NCBI GenBank assembly: GCA_033065855.1 | Contig: JAVXUO010001102.1 | Span: 1 to 64,000, forward strand | DNA: 64,000 bases | From: Escallonia rubra | Lineage: Eukaryota; Streptophyta; Magnoliopsida; Escalloniales; Escalloniaceae | Direction: 5' to 3' | Shown: piece by piece, positions 24,999 through 36,242 of the stretch | Position numbering within the stretch: the stretch's first letter is position 1 | Layout: every line of letters begins with the position of its first letter | Position numbers and translations under genes: made by a program | The notes under the pieces: generated by a model | What the model was told of the DNA's origin: nothing | Databases searched by the model: none | What the model saw: only the letters and a program-made list of their open reading frames with translations

Positions 24999-27900
24999 TG
25001 TCACGACCCAAACTCACGGGTGAGCCCATGAGCTAAATACATGACTAGCCGCGCGCAGGCCCATTCGAATATCCACCAAAGGCTCTGTGAGGCCTTACTA
25101 CAACCTGTATACAAGAATCTATAACCATGCATTTAAACTAACACCTTGATAAGATTGCTAGGAATCATACTAATAAATCTATCAAATGTGTCTCTAATGA
25201 ATTCCTTCATAAATAAACTAACACAAACTATTAAAAATATTATGAATATCTAAACTCCGAAAAATTCTCAAAATATAAAGAAAATAGTACTACAATGTCA
25301 TCCAACTATTAACAATTATTCTAAGAAGGCTTAAATCCGTAACGAGCATCTCCAACGACTCCGTCCTCGTTACCCTCATGGATGTCGGGTTGATCTAAGT
25401 AGTCACCTGAAAACATTTATAAAAGAGTGAGTTGGGGCACAGTAAGTAAACATACCATATCCTTAAAATAAGTTTTGGGTTTTATAAAACATGTCATGGT
25501 TTCTTCGATTTAAAACTGGTAACCATTTTCATAGGAGATATATATATATATATATATACACACGCGCGCGCGCACACACAGACACACTTTTGGTATGTTT
25601 GGATATGTGATTTTGAAATACCGAGTGTTTCTAAATGCCCTCATTTCGAAATCTCTGATTTACAAATTCTATCATTTTGAAATATCTTGTTTGGAAGAAA
25701 GGAAGCAAAGGGTTGTTAAAAAATGTAGGAGAGAAGATTCATAAAAAATAGGGAACTAGTTATTGTGGGTTTTTAAATTGCTGATTGAAGTGGAATTGAT
25801 AAATAACTAGTTCAAACTAGTGATTTGAACTGTGGATTTGGTGACCCCAAATCCACAGTTCAAATCACTTCGAAATTTCAAAAATTCCCTTTTGAACTAT
25901 CCAAACAAGATATTTTGTCTAAGTGATCTACAAATACCCTACCAAAGTCAAATCCCCAGTTCAAATCCTATATCCAAACACACCCTTTATGACGAAAATT
26001 CATCAAATACAATTTCAACTCTTTTCACGGTGTGTTGCGGTCAACATATGGTCCCACTAACTAGGACCCACAATCCTTTCTCCATCAGGAATAAACAATA
26101 TTGTGGTCGCAGGGGCGACCATGAGCAACAGTACTACGCACAACGTGTGGGCCCGTCGGCCAGGACCCGTAATCTACTTTTTCCTGTGGATATAAGGCAC
26201 AACAACCAAAATTGCCTTCTCGATACCACAGTTCTCACAAAGTTCACAATAACCAACACAACATATTCCATGGCAATTTTTATATTTTCTCATCAACCAA
26301 TTTACACAAAAGTAAAAGTATAACAAAGAATTTTAAAGCTTTCATTTGGTAAACTCACGTAACACATTCCACGGCAGTTTGTTTGTTTTCTCATCAGCCA
26401 ATTTATATATATCAAAAAGTAGGGTATACGAAAGAAGATGACGGGAGTACTTACCTGACTTGACAATCGGTTTTGGGCTTGCTCATAAGCCGTCCCTAAC
26501 TCTTGTCTGTCAAAACCAAAATAATAAACCATACGTGTGTTAATTCTTGACTCTCTATCATGCCTAACTGCTAAATTTCCTCAAAGTGAGTGAAATTACC
26601 AAAATGCCCCTGAACTTGTGACAAATTACCAAAATACCCCCAACACTTAACAAACCACTGCACACCAAAAAATAACTCAAACACTCTTTTAAATGACTAG
26701 GTGGGTTTTTTTTTTTGGACAAAAAGGGTCTCTCTGGGGATTTTCCGCTCAAAACCCTAAATCGCTCCTTAAATTGAGCGCTACAACTCATATTTCAAAG
26801 CATAGCAACCGGCACCAGAATATCGCGAAATTTCAGGCACTCAAGCATCTCAGCAAAATCAGGTTACCGTAAAATTTTCAGCAAAAAATAAGTTCGTTTA
26901 CTATGTCAAATAATTCAAAAACCTATTTTCAAAATAAACCATTTCATGCCCTTCGCATGCCCAAAAAATCTCAAAACATTCCGTGACCTAGATTTCATAA
27001 AAATAAAGGGAGTTTTAGTCTTGCACTTTGCCTAACTCAATCTCTAAGCAGCTCTTAAAAATCAAAACAAGGACTGTCCGCTAAAATTACACTATTCATC
27101 ATCTTCCTCCTCAAGAAACCCTCACCCAAATTCCTACTCTCTCCCTTCTTCCTCATCAAACACAGCCACCACCTCATGCCACGGCCACCATAGCAGCCAT
27201 GGCAGCTTCTCTCACTCCCTCTCCCTCCCTCCCTCCCCACCACCTCAAGCCGCCACTAAAACCCTAATCCTAATTCTCTTTCTCTTTTTCTCTCTTTACA
27301 GTCCACACACACACACACACACACACATTACAGCTGCCTTCATGGTAGCTCCCTCCCTTTCCCTCTTCATCACTTCGACAGCCCCCTCCCCGTCATTATA
27401 CAGCCACATCACACTCATTTTTCCTTGTAGTTTTCCCCCCTCTTTCCCCTTACACAAAGAACCCACTTTACACTCAAACACACACAATACACAGGAACCC
27501 CTCCCCTTCCTGCTGTTTTTTTTCCTTCCCTTTCTACCTCCACACATACAAAAACACCACAACAACTCAAGCACTATTGCCCTACGATAATCCATAATTT
27601 CAGCAATGCCCCTTCCATTCTTACCTCTAAAACCCATCATAATACATCCATTACGCTGCCGCGAACATAACCGTACACCCACCCACTTACACACCATCAA
27701 ACACATGCACACACCATTCACTTGACAACCCACACTTGACCGTAACCCCCATGCACCCTACACCATGCTGCCCTATGACAGTTTCTCCTTCAGCCCCTTT
27801 CTAAGCACACTGCACTATTTCGATTCTCATTCGGCCGCTGCCCTATGGTAGCCTCTTCCTCACACACACATATCACAAACCGCCGCACAACCCACATACA

Positions 27901-28584
27901 TCTCGCTGCCTTACGGCAGCTTCTCCCTTCCCCTTTCTCCTACACACCCTCGCACATAAAAACCCCACGCACACCATGGTTGCCACCACGGTATCCCTTC
28001 CCCCTTCCTTTTTTCCTTCCTTTACACGCACAACACACGCACAGATTCAACACCACGCCCGCTCACCATCTCCCAACACACAAATATCTCAACATATTAA
28101 TAAGCAAAAACATAGAGATCTTACTAAAAAATTTGAACCTAGCAACTCTCTCTCTCTCCCCCTCTGGGGGTTTCATATAGGAAGGAAAGAAGGCAGACTT
28201 TTTTGACGGCCGAAATTTAGTTAGGGTATTTATACTAACCCTAAAAGAAATTTTCTTAAAAACTTGGTCTTTAATACTTTGTCTATTGCACTCAACTTTA
28301 TCATTTATAACTTATGGTCAATATTAAAATATGTTGCTAAATGGAACAAATTGTATCGCTCACAATAATTGTCGCTAAAGATCCAATAATATCACTCCAA
28401 CAACTGCCACTAAAAAGATTTCCAATCAATATAACTTACAAAGATCGTCGGTAAAGATCCGATTAATACTGCTTGCAAACTCATCACTAATGGCCTCAAT
28501 TCGTATTACTCACAACCATCGTTTCTAAGTGACAAATAACATCTACCGTTTACTATAAATCTACGCTAGATTTGGGATATTACA
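24999..28584 (-). mobile_element. Large solo LTR, gypsy type (3.6 kb)
   Basis: Begins TGTCACGACCC and ends GGGATATTACA. The flanks are ACCGT (24994-24998) and ACCGC (28585-28589), a target duplication with one mismatch. It shares block order with the 3' LTR of the Ty3/gypsy element next door. On the minus strand it carries an open frame (26455-26570) including GFDRQELGTAYEQAQ that ends exactly at a consensus donor CAG|GTAAGTA. About 1.05 kb further on, an acceptor TTTTCAG (AG at 25407-25408) is followed by an acidic frame that stops at 25321. (AT)n/(CG)n/(CA)n tracts lie at 25538-25590. Confidence 0.7.
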
Positions 28585-28686
28585 ACCGCGATTGAGAGCA
28601 TCAGCAACCAAGCCTTGTTTATGGGTGATAGTAACTCGGAAGGTGTTTTGGCATCACTCTTCCCTGGTTGCAAATCAGACTGCATA
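28585..28686. other. 102-bp spacer between two LTR insertions
   Basis: Host sequence left between the right target-duplication copy of the solo LTR and the left copy (GCATA, 28682-28686) of the Ty3/gypsy element. It may continue from 24993 before insertion and into 36041 after it. Confidence 0.5.
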
Positions 28687-31461
28687 TGTCAGCGCCCCAA
28701 ACCCATAGGTGAGGCCATGAGTTAGGCCTGTGACCGACCACAAGCCCACTAAGCCTCCACCAGGGCTCTGCCAGGCCTACTACAACATGTACTCAGAATT
28801 CATTTCAACTTGCTAAATTCTAAAACAATTTATTGACATTAGAAACCTCACTTAGAATTTCGTCAATAATCAAATTAAAAACTCCCACTTACATGTCATT
28901 GATAATTATGATGAAATTTGAGGACACCTAAGCTCCCTCCAATCGTTCATCCATAGTAATAACCATAAGACTAAAAATTCTCAAGTTAATACACGTCATT
29001 ATTCTAATGGTTCTCTTCGGGCACCCCTTCCTCTTGTTGCTTATAAGAATCTACCTCTAAGTCATCACCTGAAAAATAAGGAATGAGCGAAAGCCCAGCA
29101 AGCACACCAAACCATGTTCCTAAAATAAGTTTGAGGATTTGAAACATGCCATGTGTTTCTCTTTCAACTCAGAAATCGATATTACCATCACCAAAATATT
29201 CTTCATTACACACACGCACACGCACGCACACACATGCGCACGCGCACACACACACACAAACGGTTCTCAAACTGGAGTATAGCATCAAGAAAGTTCATTT
29301 GCATCTATCACAGATAAACACAATTTTGGTGTGTTGCGGTCATCGTACAAGGCACCCTGACTAAGGGCCAAAATCCCTCCTATACCTGGGATAAATAATT
29401 ATGTGGACGCAAGAGCGAACTACAAGCAATAGTATTGTGCATCAATGTTTATGCCCCTTTGACCAGGGCCCAAAATCCAACTTTTTCCCGATGGATATGG
29501 GGCACAACAACCAAGTTAAGTTTACCATCTCATTCAACATGTACCAAATTTAAACCAACTACTCACAGAACAGTTCGTGGTATTTTTTTTAATTTAAATT
29601 CTCATCAAATGATTTACCAAGAAAATATATGCAGTACAAGGACTTAAAAAACTTTTATTTGATTTAATAAGGTATACGTTTGCATATTTTGCAATTAGAG
29701 TATATGGATGAACATGGCAGGAGTACTTACTTGGATAGCTAAGCAGTTCTTGTTCCCAAGCCTGCACTAGCTGTTGTCTATCGAATCTCGCTCAATCACG
29801 CCTAGGTGCTAAATTTTTTCCAAGTAAGTGAAATTACCAAAATATTCCTAGACTTGTATAAAAAATAACCAAAATACCCCCAACGCCTAACATACTACTA
29901 CACCCCCAAAAATAACCCAACATTTCTTTTTAAATGACTAGGTGGGTTTTTCGGACAAGAAGGACCTTTCTGAAAATTTTCCGTTTGAAACCCTAAACGG
30001 CTGTTTAAATTGAGCACTAAGAATCTTATTTCAAAAGTATATCAAACGGTACCAGAATACCGCGAAATTTTAGACGCTCAAGCATTTTAGTAAGATCAGA
30101 TCACTGTAAAATTTCTGACTAAATTTTTTTTTTGTTAGTTATACCAAATAATTCAAAAAAAACTATTTTTAAAATAAAATCATTTCAGGGCCTTCCCATG
30201 CTCAGAAAATTCCACGTCAAAGTTTCACAAAATTAATGGGAGTTTTAGTTTTGCACTTTTCCTAAATCGATCTTTAAATAGCCCTGAAAATTCAAAACAG
30301 TGGCTGCTCACTAACCCTCCATTATTCATCTTCTTCCTCACTAAATCAGCCTTAACCCTAATTTCTATAACCACTCCTCTTCCTTATCAACATAGCCATT
30401 CCCCTGCCACAGCTGCCCTATGGCCATTCTCTCTCTCTCTCTCTCCCCCCATCCCCCCACTTCGGACCACCATCAAGCCCTAGCCCTAATTCTCTATCTC
30501 TCTCTTTACAATCCGATCGCACCACCCCACCATGGCTGCCCTTGACAGCCTCTCATTCTCCTATTTTTCCCCTCTACATTCATCTAAACACCATAACAAC
30601 TCACACGCAATACCCCCAATGTGGCTGCCCACATGGCAGCCCCTCCTCTTTATCCTTACTTGAAGACACAACACAGACTACACAGCACAGACTACACGGC
30701 TGCCCCATGGTAGCCCCTACCCCCTCCATTTTTCCACTTTTTCACCCTCCTAACACACCACCCAACCACCCGCACTACACAGCACCACGGCTGCCCACCA
30801 TGGCAGCCCCTTCCCCCTCCCTTTTTCCTCCTTTTCACCCTCCTAAACACCACACAAACACCCGCACAACACAACACCATGGCTACCCACCATGTCAGCC
30901 CCTTCTCCCTCCTTTTTTCCACCTCTGCACCCACTTAAACACCACACAAGCACACATATAACATAGCACCACGACTGTCCATCACGGCAACCATTTCCCA
31001 TCCATGCCATCACCCACACAACATACCACTACACAACACTTACAAGGCTGCCTCACTATGGCAGCCTCTTTCTTCCCTCTTCACGGCACGCATACAAAAT
31101 CACCAATCACACAAACATCACAATATATAAATTATATCCTAATATTGAATGTATTTATTGTGCAAAAATATGAAGATTCTTATACCAGATTTTTTTTTTT
31201 AACCCAGCAGCTTATTTTCTCTCTCTAGTTTACATAAAACAAAGTGACTGCCGAAGCTTTGGACGAATGTCCTCTTAAGGCCTCATTTATATATAATTGC
31301 CTAATGGTCTATTTGCTAACAACCTCCCCATACTTAGTTATTTTCACCATTTCACCCTCACTTCTTCAAAAAACCACAAAATGTTGAGATTAAGGTATAA
31401 GAAAAAATGAAACGTTTGACATATAAAACTTTTAGTCAACAAAATAAAATTTTGGGCGTCA
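28687..31461 (-). repeat. 3' LTR of the Ty3/gypsy element
   Basis: Plus-strand ends are TGTCAGCGCCCC and TTGGGCGTCACA. It is 2775 bp long. It contains an FDRQ exon-like frame (about 29730-29800) followed on the minus strand by a donor GTAAGTA. An acceptor (AG at 29069-29070) precedes an acidic frame that stops at 29004. CA/CG repeats lie at 29205-29260, and a roughly 92-bp tandem repeat at 30625-30995. The orientation is fixed by the polypurine tract next to its right edge. Confidence 0.8.
30625..30995. repeat. ~92-bp tandem repeat with GGCTGCC/GGCAGCC cores
   Basis: The core catggcagcc (or close variants) starts at 30632, 30706, 30799, 30891 and about 30981, giving spacings of 74, 93, 92 and 90 bp. 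Each core is preceded by ggctgcc, so every unit has a short inverted repeat centred on catgg. Similar cores occur singly in the other LTRs. Confidence 0.6.
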
Positions 31462-31475
31462 CAATCTCCCCACCT
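31462..31475 (-). other. Polypurine tract of the Ty3/gypsy element
   Basis: On the minus strand AAAGGTGGGGAGAT lies directly before TGTGACGCCC, the start of the 3' LTR. This is the usual plus-strand primer position and fixes the direction of the element. Confidence 0.8.
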
Positions 31476-31499
31476 TTAAAAAATTTGATCCCCAAATTT

Positions 31500-32640
31500 A
31501 TGTACCTAAGGATTGAAACAGGTGAGGATATTTGCTTTTGAATTTGTCTTCACGCTTCCATGTGGCCTCCTCAACCACATGGGTTAGGTAATTCCTTTCA
31601 TACGGTAAAACTGTCTGGAGGCATATGCAATCACCTTTCCATTCTGCATGAGTACGTACCCTAGACCCTTGTGGGAGGCATCGCTATAAATTGTGAAACC
31701 ATCGGACCCACTTGGAAATGTAAGTATAAAAGTTGTGACAAGCGTCTTTTTCAATTCTTGGAAGCTATTCTCATAATCTTCGTTCCGCTCAAACTCGACT
31801 CCCTTTTGGGTTACGTGAGTCAAAGGTGTTGCTATCCGTGAGAACCCTTCCACAAATCTTCTGTAATATCCGGCTAACCCTAAGAAGCTATGAACCTCCG
31901 TCACTGTATTAGGTCTGTCTTAATCGACAATAGCCTCTATCTTTTTTGGGTCAATTGATATCCCTTCTTCTGACACCACATGCCGAAAAAATGTAACCGT
32001 TCCAACCAGAACTTGCACTTCTTAAGTTTAGCATATATATTCTTTTATTTTAAAATCTTTAATATTGTCCTTAACTATTGTTCACGTTCTTCCCTCGTCT
32101 TAGAATATATCAATATATCATCGATGAACATCACTACAAACTGATCAAATAAGGGTTTGAACACCCGATTCATTAAATCCATAAACGTTGTCGGAGCGTT
32201 AGTCAATCCAAAAGGCATAATCAAAAGTTTCTAGTGCCCATATCTAGAGCGAAAGGCCATCTTGGGCACATCTTCTGCCTTAATCTTTAACTGGTGATAC
32301 CCCGAACGAAGGTCAATCTTTGAAAACCACTTCGCTCCATGTAACTGATCAAACAAGTCGTCTATGCGGGGTAAATGGCAATGATTCCTTATCGTCATCT
32401 TATTTAACTCTCAATAGTCGATGCACAAACTCATCGTGCCATCCTTCTTCTTTACAAATATAACCGGTGCACCGTAGGGCGATGCACTAGGGTGGATAAA
32501 CCCTTTTATCTATAAGATCCTGTAATTGCATTTTTAATTTTCTCAACTCCACTGGTGCCATACGGTATGGTGCCTTTGAGATTGGGGCAATTTCAGGAAT
32601 CAACTCAATATTAAACTCAACTTCCCTATTGGGCGGCATC
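31500..32640 (-). pseudogene. Ty3/gypsy reverse transcriptase, partial RNase H and pol 3' end
   Basis: The minus strand encodes a decayed reverse transcriptase with the catalytic [11 protein letters not shown] box at about 32103-32133, then SFLGLAGYYRRFVEGFSRIA and the RNase H start FTIYSDASHKGLGYVL, YASRQF. After NYLTH the sequence jumps, in a shifted frame, to VVEEATWKREDKFKSKYPHL, which is the usual carboxy end of gypsy pol. The rest of RNase H and the whole integrase are missing. A stop replaces a codon in the region before FLGLAGYYRRF. The polypurine tract follows within 50 bp of the pol end. Confidence 0.85.
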
Positions 32641-33054
32641 CCCTGTAAATCTTTCGAAAATACCTCAACAAATTCCTTTACTATAAATATGTTCTAACTT
32701 CAACTCCTTCTATTGGGTGTCTATTACATAAGCCAAGTACCCATGGCAACCTTTTCTAAGAAGTCGGTTTGCCTGTAAGGCAGAAACCATAGATGGAGGG
32801 GGTGTGATACTAGACCCCTGGAAAAACAAGTGGTCTTGACTTAGGATGTTAAAAGTCATTCTCTTATGGAAGCAATCTATAGAGGCATGAAATGCCGCCA
32901 ACAAATTCTTTCTCCAATATAACATGAAACTCCAACATATCCAAACAAATTAGGTTCGCCGTTAGTTCTCTACCGTTAATTTTTACTGGGCAGTTCTTGA
33001 CCACTTGGTCTGCAAAAACCGAGTCCTGGGGTAGCAATGCATAGCAGCACATCT

Positions 33055-33480
33055 AAGAGCTATAAATGCTTGCCTAAATAGTTAATAAAAGCATGCGATG
33101 CAAAGGAATGAGTAGCACCGGGATCAAACAATACTTTTTCAAATGTAGAAGAAATTGGGAGTGTGCCAGTAACCACGGAGTCCGAGGCTTGTGCATCCTG
33201 CCGAGTCATACCAAAAACTCTCGCTATCCCTCTGGGCTTCACTGCGTCATTCCTTAATTGGTTCTGAGGTCCTGCCCTAGGATAATTCATAGCTAGAAGT
33301 CCTCCTTGACCACACTCGAAACATTTCCTTGTCCCCCACCGATATGGCTATCCCGTATGGAAACGTTGGCAACTGTAACATATTTGTGCTCCGATTTGTC
33401 CACCTCTCCTAGCTGTTGGATTCCCTTGAACATACGATCTTGGGTCATTCCTTTGCTGGGGTGGCGCATTACTTCCGGAC
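33055..33480 (-). pseudogene. Ty3/gypsy zinc knuckle and aspartic protease remnant
   Basis: The minus strand encodes a CFECGQGG stretch in which only the first two cysteines of a CCHC knuckle remain. The protease active-site motif LFDPGATHSFASH follows near 33095-33130, with the usual SSTFEKVLFD approach. The frame breaks at 33055-33060, and the downstream part (32710-33052) carries further protease-RT linker sequence with stops. The order gag, protease, reverse transcriptase is typical of plant Ty3 elements. Confidence 0.8.
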
Positions 33481-33482
33481 CT

Positions 33483-34215
33483 CTATCTCTGTTTGTTACA
33501 CCGTTGAGGCTGCACTTCTCTATTTATCTCTTCGGGTTTCGGGCGCTTACAGGTATCACTGGACATGTTATTCCCGTGAAGCTCGGTATTTCTAGCCCTC
33601 TTCTTTTGCTGGTCCTGCATTCTATACAGGTCTTCGCTATCCCTTTCCGTGATTAGGGCTCTGTCCATTACCTCTGCGTAGGTCCCCAACCTCAGCCTAG
33701 AGATACGAGACCAGATACCGAGCCTCTTTAGTCCATTCTTAAATTTTCTTGCTTGCTTAGCTTCGGTGTCCACCAAATGAGTAGCATGTCAAGACAACTG
33801 AGTAAACATGGCCTTGTATTCTTTGACTGAATGGTTCCCCTGCCCCAGTTGTATGAATTCCACCTCCAATTGTTCCTTTACAGTCTGGGGAAAGTACTTC
33901 TCGAGAAATAATTCCTTAAAGCCTTCCCACTCCATATTTGTCACTTCATTAGCCTTCACTTGCTTGGTAGCCTTCCACCATTGATCGGCCTCATCTCTTA
34001 GCATGAATGCCGCGAAGGTTACCTTCTGCCTTTCCGTACACCCCTAAAATCTCAAAGATGTCCTCCAAGTCTTATAGCCAGGACTCAGCCTTGAAGGGAT
34101 CAATGGTACAGAAAAGGAGGGTGGGTCCATCCTTTAAACTTCTCAATTGATGAGCCCCAATTACAGTTACATGGCGCTCCATAACCATAGCAAGGTTCTC
34201 CACTACCCTAAACAC
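33483..34215 (-). pseudogene. Ty3/gypsy gag remnant
   Basis: The minus-strand capsid region includes LRDEADQWWKATKQV, FKELFLEKYFPQTVKEQ and QGNHSVKEYKAMFTQLS, a pattern characteristic of plant gypsy gag (retrotrans_gag). It is followed by a basic linker with FKNGLKRLGIWSRISRLRLG. Single-base frame changes and stops split it into at least three frames. The region nearest the primer site is interrupted by an AT microsatellite and the fold-back sequence. Confidence 0.85.
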
Positions 34216-34314
34216 GTCTTCACCTTGAGCTCCATTCCTTAGTGCTATTGTTTTTCAACCTATAAGGAAACTCTCGTAAGAATGCTTGATTTCCAATCAT
34301 AATGAATTTATCAT

Positions 34315-34315
34315 A

Positions 34316-34349
<34 letters not shown>
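34315..34349. repeat. (AT)n microsatellite
   Basis: An uninterrupted TA dinucleotide run next to the fold-back sequence. It may mark the left side of that insertion. Confidence 0.9.
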
Positions 34350-34351
<2 letters not shown>

Positions 34352-34396
34352 AGCTGATCTGTTGAGAGCGTGGGCAAAATAGGAGAAGTTGCAAGC

Positions 34397-34439
34397 GCGA
34401 TCTGACCGTCCATCCCGAAAGATGGATGGGTCAGATCGC
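34397..34439. repeat. Small hairpin beside the fold-back
   Basis: gcgatctgaccgtccatc (34397-34414) pairs with gatggatgggtcagatcgc (34421-34439), leaving a 6-base loop. It lies 24 bp left of the long inverted repeat, between that repeat and the AT run. Confidence 0.85.
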
Positions 34440-34462
34440 ACCTTTTTCGAAAGTTGTCAGTC

Positions 34463-34937
34463 GTCCGCCATACAATATGGCGGACGGGTTTTTTTACCAA
34501 ATTGCCCATCCGCGCCTGTCCGCTAAACTGTATGGCGGAAGACATTAAAGTCCTGATGGGAGACAGCCAAAAAGACGTCCGCGATACTGTGTACCGGACG
34601 TCCCTAGGCTGACACATGTCCTTAGGCTGACACCTTTTTGCCCCAACACTTAGTTTTTTTTTTTCGGCCCTATGTACGACCGCTATACTATATGCCCCAA
34701 CACTTAGTTTTTTTCGGCCCTATATAGCGTACATAGGGCCGAAAAAAAACTTTAAGTGTTGGGGCAAAAAGGTGTCAGCCTAAGGAGAGGTGTCAGCCTA
34801 GAGACGTTCGGTACACAGTATCGCAGACGTCTTTTTGGCTGTCTCCCATCAGGACTTTAATGTCCTCCGCCATACAGTTTAGCGGACAGGCGCGGACAAT
34901 TTGGTAAAAAACCCGTCCGCCATATTGTATGGCGGAC
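34463..34937. repeat. Long nested inverted repeat (fold-back element)
   Basis: The left arm 34463-34678 and right arm 34728-34937 are inverted copies with only a few mismatches and small indels, around a 49-bp spacer. Each arm also ends in its own palindrome (gtccgccatacaatatgg plus cggac, and its complement), so the ends can fold separately. The spacer holds an extra copy of a ccccaacacttagttttttt-type segment. No transposase or coding capacity is seen. It sits within the Ty3/gypsy internal region, between the primer site and gag. Confidence 0.9.
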
Positions 34938-35109
34938 GGGTTTTTTAATACAGTACTGCTTAATTTAAAATTAAACACTTAGTTGATTACCTAAACTCGC
35001 AAGGAAGCATATCAACAATCCCAAATTTTCACTTAGTCAAGATTTATCCTTTCGTAGCTTACCCCAACTCATAACCTAGATACGAGTCTACACGATCGTA
35101 ATACCTATG

Positions 35110-35121
35110 CTCTGATACCAT
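35110..35121 (-). other. tRNA-iMet primer-binding site of the Ty3/gypsy element
   Basis: The minus strand reads TGGTATCAGAGC, the complement of the plant initiator-tRNA 3' end. It is a few bases inside the end of the 5' LTR (TGTTACAATCC at 35127 on the plus strand). Confidence 0.9.
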
Positions 35122-35126
35122 TTCTG

Positions 35127-35737
35127 TTACAATCCTAAAGTCACGGGTGAGCCCATGAGTTAGGCCTGTGATCGGCCACAGACCCACTAAGCCTCCACCA
35201 GGGCTCTGCCAGGCCTACTACAACTTGTACTCAGAATTCATTCCAACTTGCTAAATTCTAAAAACAATTTATTGGCCATTAAAAGCCTCACTTAGAATTT
35301 CATCAATAATCAAATTTAAACTCCTACTTACATGTCATTGATAATTATGGTGAAATTTGAGAAGACCTAAGCTCCCTACAATTGTTCATCCATAGTAATA
35401 ACCATAAGACTACAAATTATCAAGTTAATACATATGTCATTATTCTAATGGTTCTCTTCGGGCTCCCATTCCTCTTGTTGCTCATAAGGATCTGTCTTTT
35501 CTAGGATAGCACCTGAAAAATAAGGAATGAGCGAAAGCCCAGCAAGCACACCAAACCATGTTCCTAAAATAAGTTTGAGGATTTTATAACATGCCATGTG
35601 TTTCTTTTTCAACTCAGAAATCGATATTGTCATCACCAAAATATATATATATATGCACTTGCACAAACGGTTCTCAAACCGGAGTATGACATCAAGAAAG
35701 TTCATTTGCATCTATCACAGATAAACACAATTTTGGT
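35127..35737 (-). repeat. Truncated 5' LTR of the Ty3/gypsy element
   Basis: Matches the portion 28687-29337 of the 3' LTR in the same orientation, including the acidic frame ending EEWEPEENH and the 'caaacggttctcaaac' block. The rest of the LTR (about 2.1 kb) is missing. The copy ends where an inverted LTR fragment begins. Confidence 0.85.
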
Positions 35738-36035
35738 GTTCTTGCTGGGCTTTCGCTCATTCCTTATTTTTCAGGTGATGACCTAGGAGAGGTAAATCCT
35801 TATGAGCAACAAGAGGAAGGGCATCCGAAGAGAACCATTTAAATAATGACATGTGTATTAACTTGAGAATTTAGCAAGTTGAAATGAATTCTGACTACAA
35901 GTGGTAGTAGGCCTGACTGCTTTACATATAGAAAAATATATGTACAATTTCTAGAGCATTGATGGAGGTTTAGTGGGCCTGTGGCCGGTCAGGGGCCTAA
36001 CTCGTGGATTCCCTCGTGGGTTTGGGGTGGTGTCA
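35738..36035 (+). repeat. Inverted LTR fragment, forming a palindrome with the 5' LTR
   Basis: The reverse complement matches the first part of the LTR (caccccaaacccacgag, ggccacaggcccactaa, ggttctcttcgg, cctgaaaaataaggaatgag). An internal deletion of about 155 bp sits between two aaattct-like words, and an unrelated 34-bp insert lies near 35920-35955. With 35127-35560 it makes a stem of roughly 300 bp around a 178-bp loop. Confidence 0.85.
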
Positions 36036-36242
36036 CCATATATTACACCGGGTACTTATGGTAGGCGACGGTGAAATGGCGATGATAGGTGACGATGGTG
36101 GAGTGAAGGTAGGGTGGAGGTGGCTGAGGTGTTTGAGGTGGTGGGGATTTGAACTGGTGGCATGTTGGTGGTGTTGCTTTGTTTATTGCTTGAAAAATTT
36201 GTTCCTTAAAATTCATGACTTAGAAATGTAAACCAGCGTAAG

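Larger units (their letters stand above)
28687..36035 (-). mobile_element. Defective Ty3/gypsy retrotransposon with inverted terminus
   Basis: Minus-strand element. From right to left: an inverted LTR fragment, a truncated 5' LTR, the initiator-Met primer site, gag, protease, reverse transcriptase, the start of RNase H, a polypurine tract and the 3' LTR. Candidate target duplication is GCATA (28682-28686) and CCATA (36036-36040), 4 of 5 matching. Most of RNase H and integrase is deleted and all coding parts carry stops, so it cannot move by itself. A fold-back sequence is inserted between the primer site and gag. Confidence 0.8.

Noticed and set aside
34297..34978. Two minus-strand frames with nearly the same peptide
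   Set aside because: The similarity comes from the fold-back arms; they are not protein genes.
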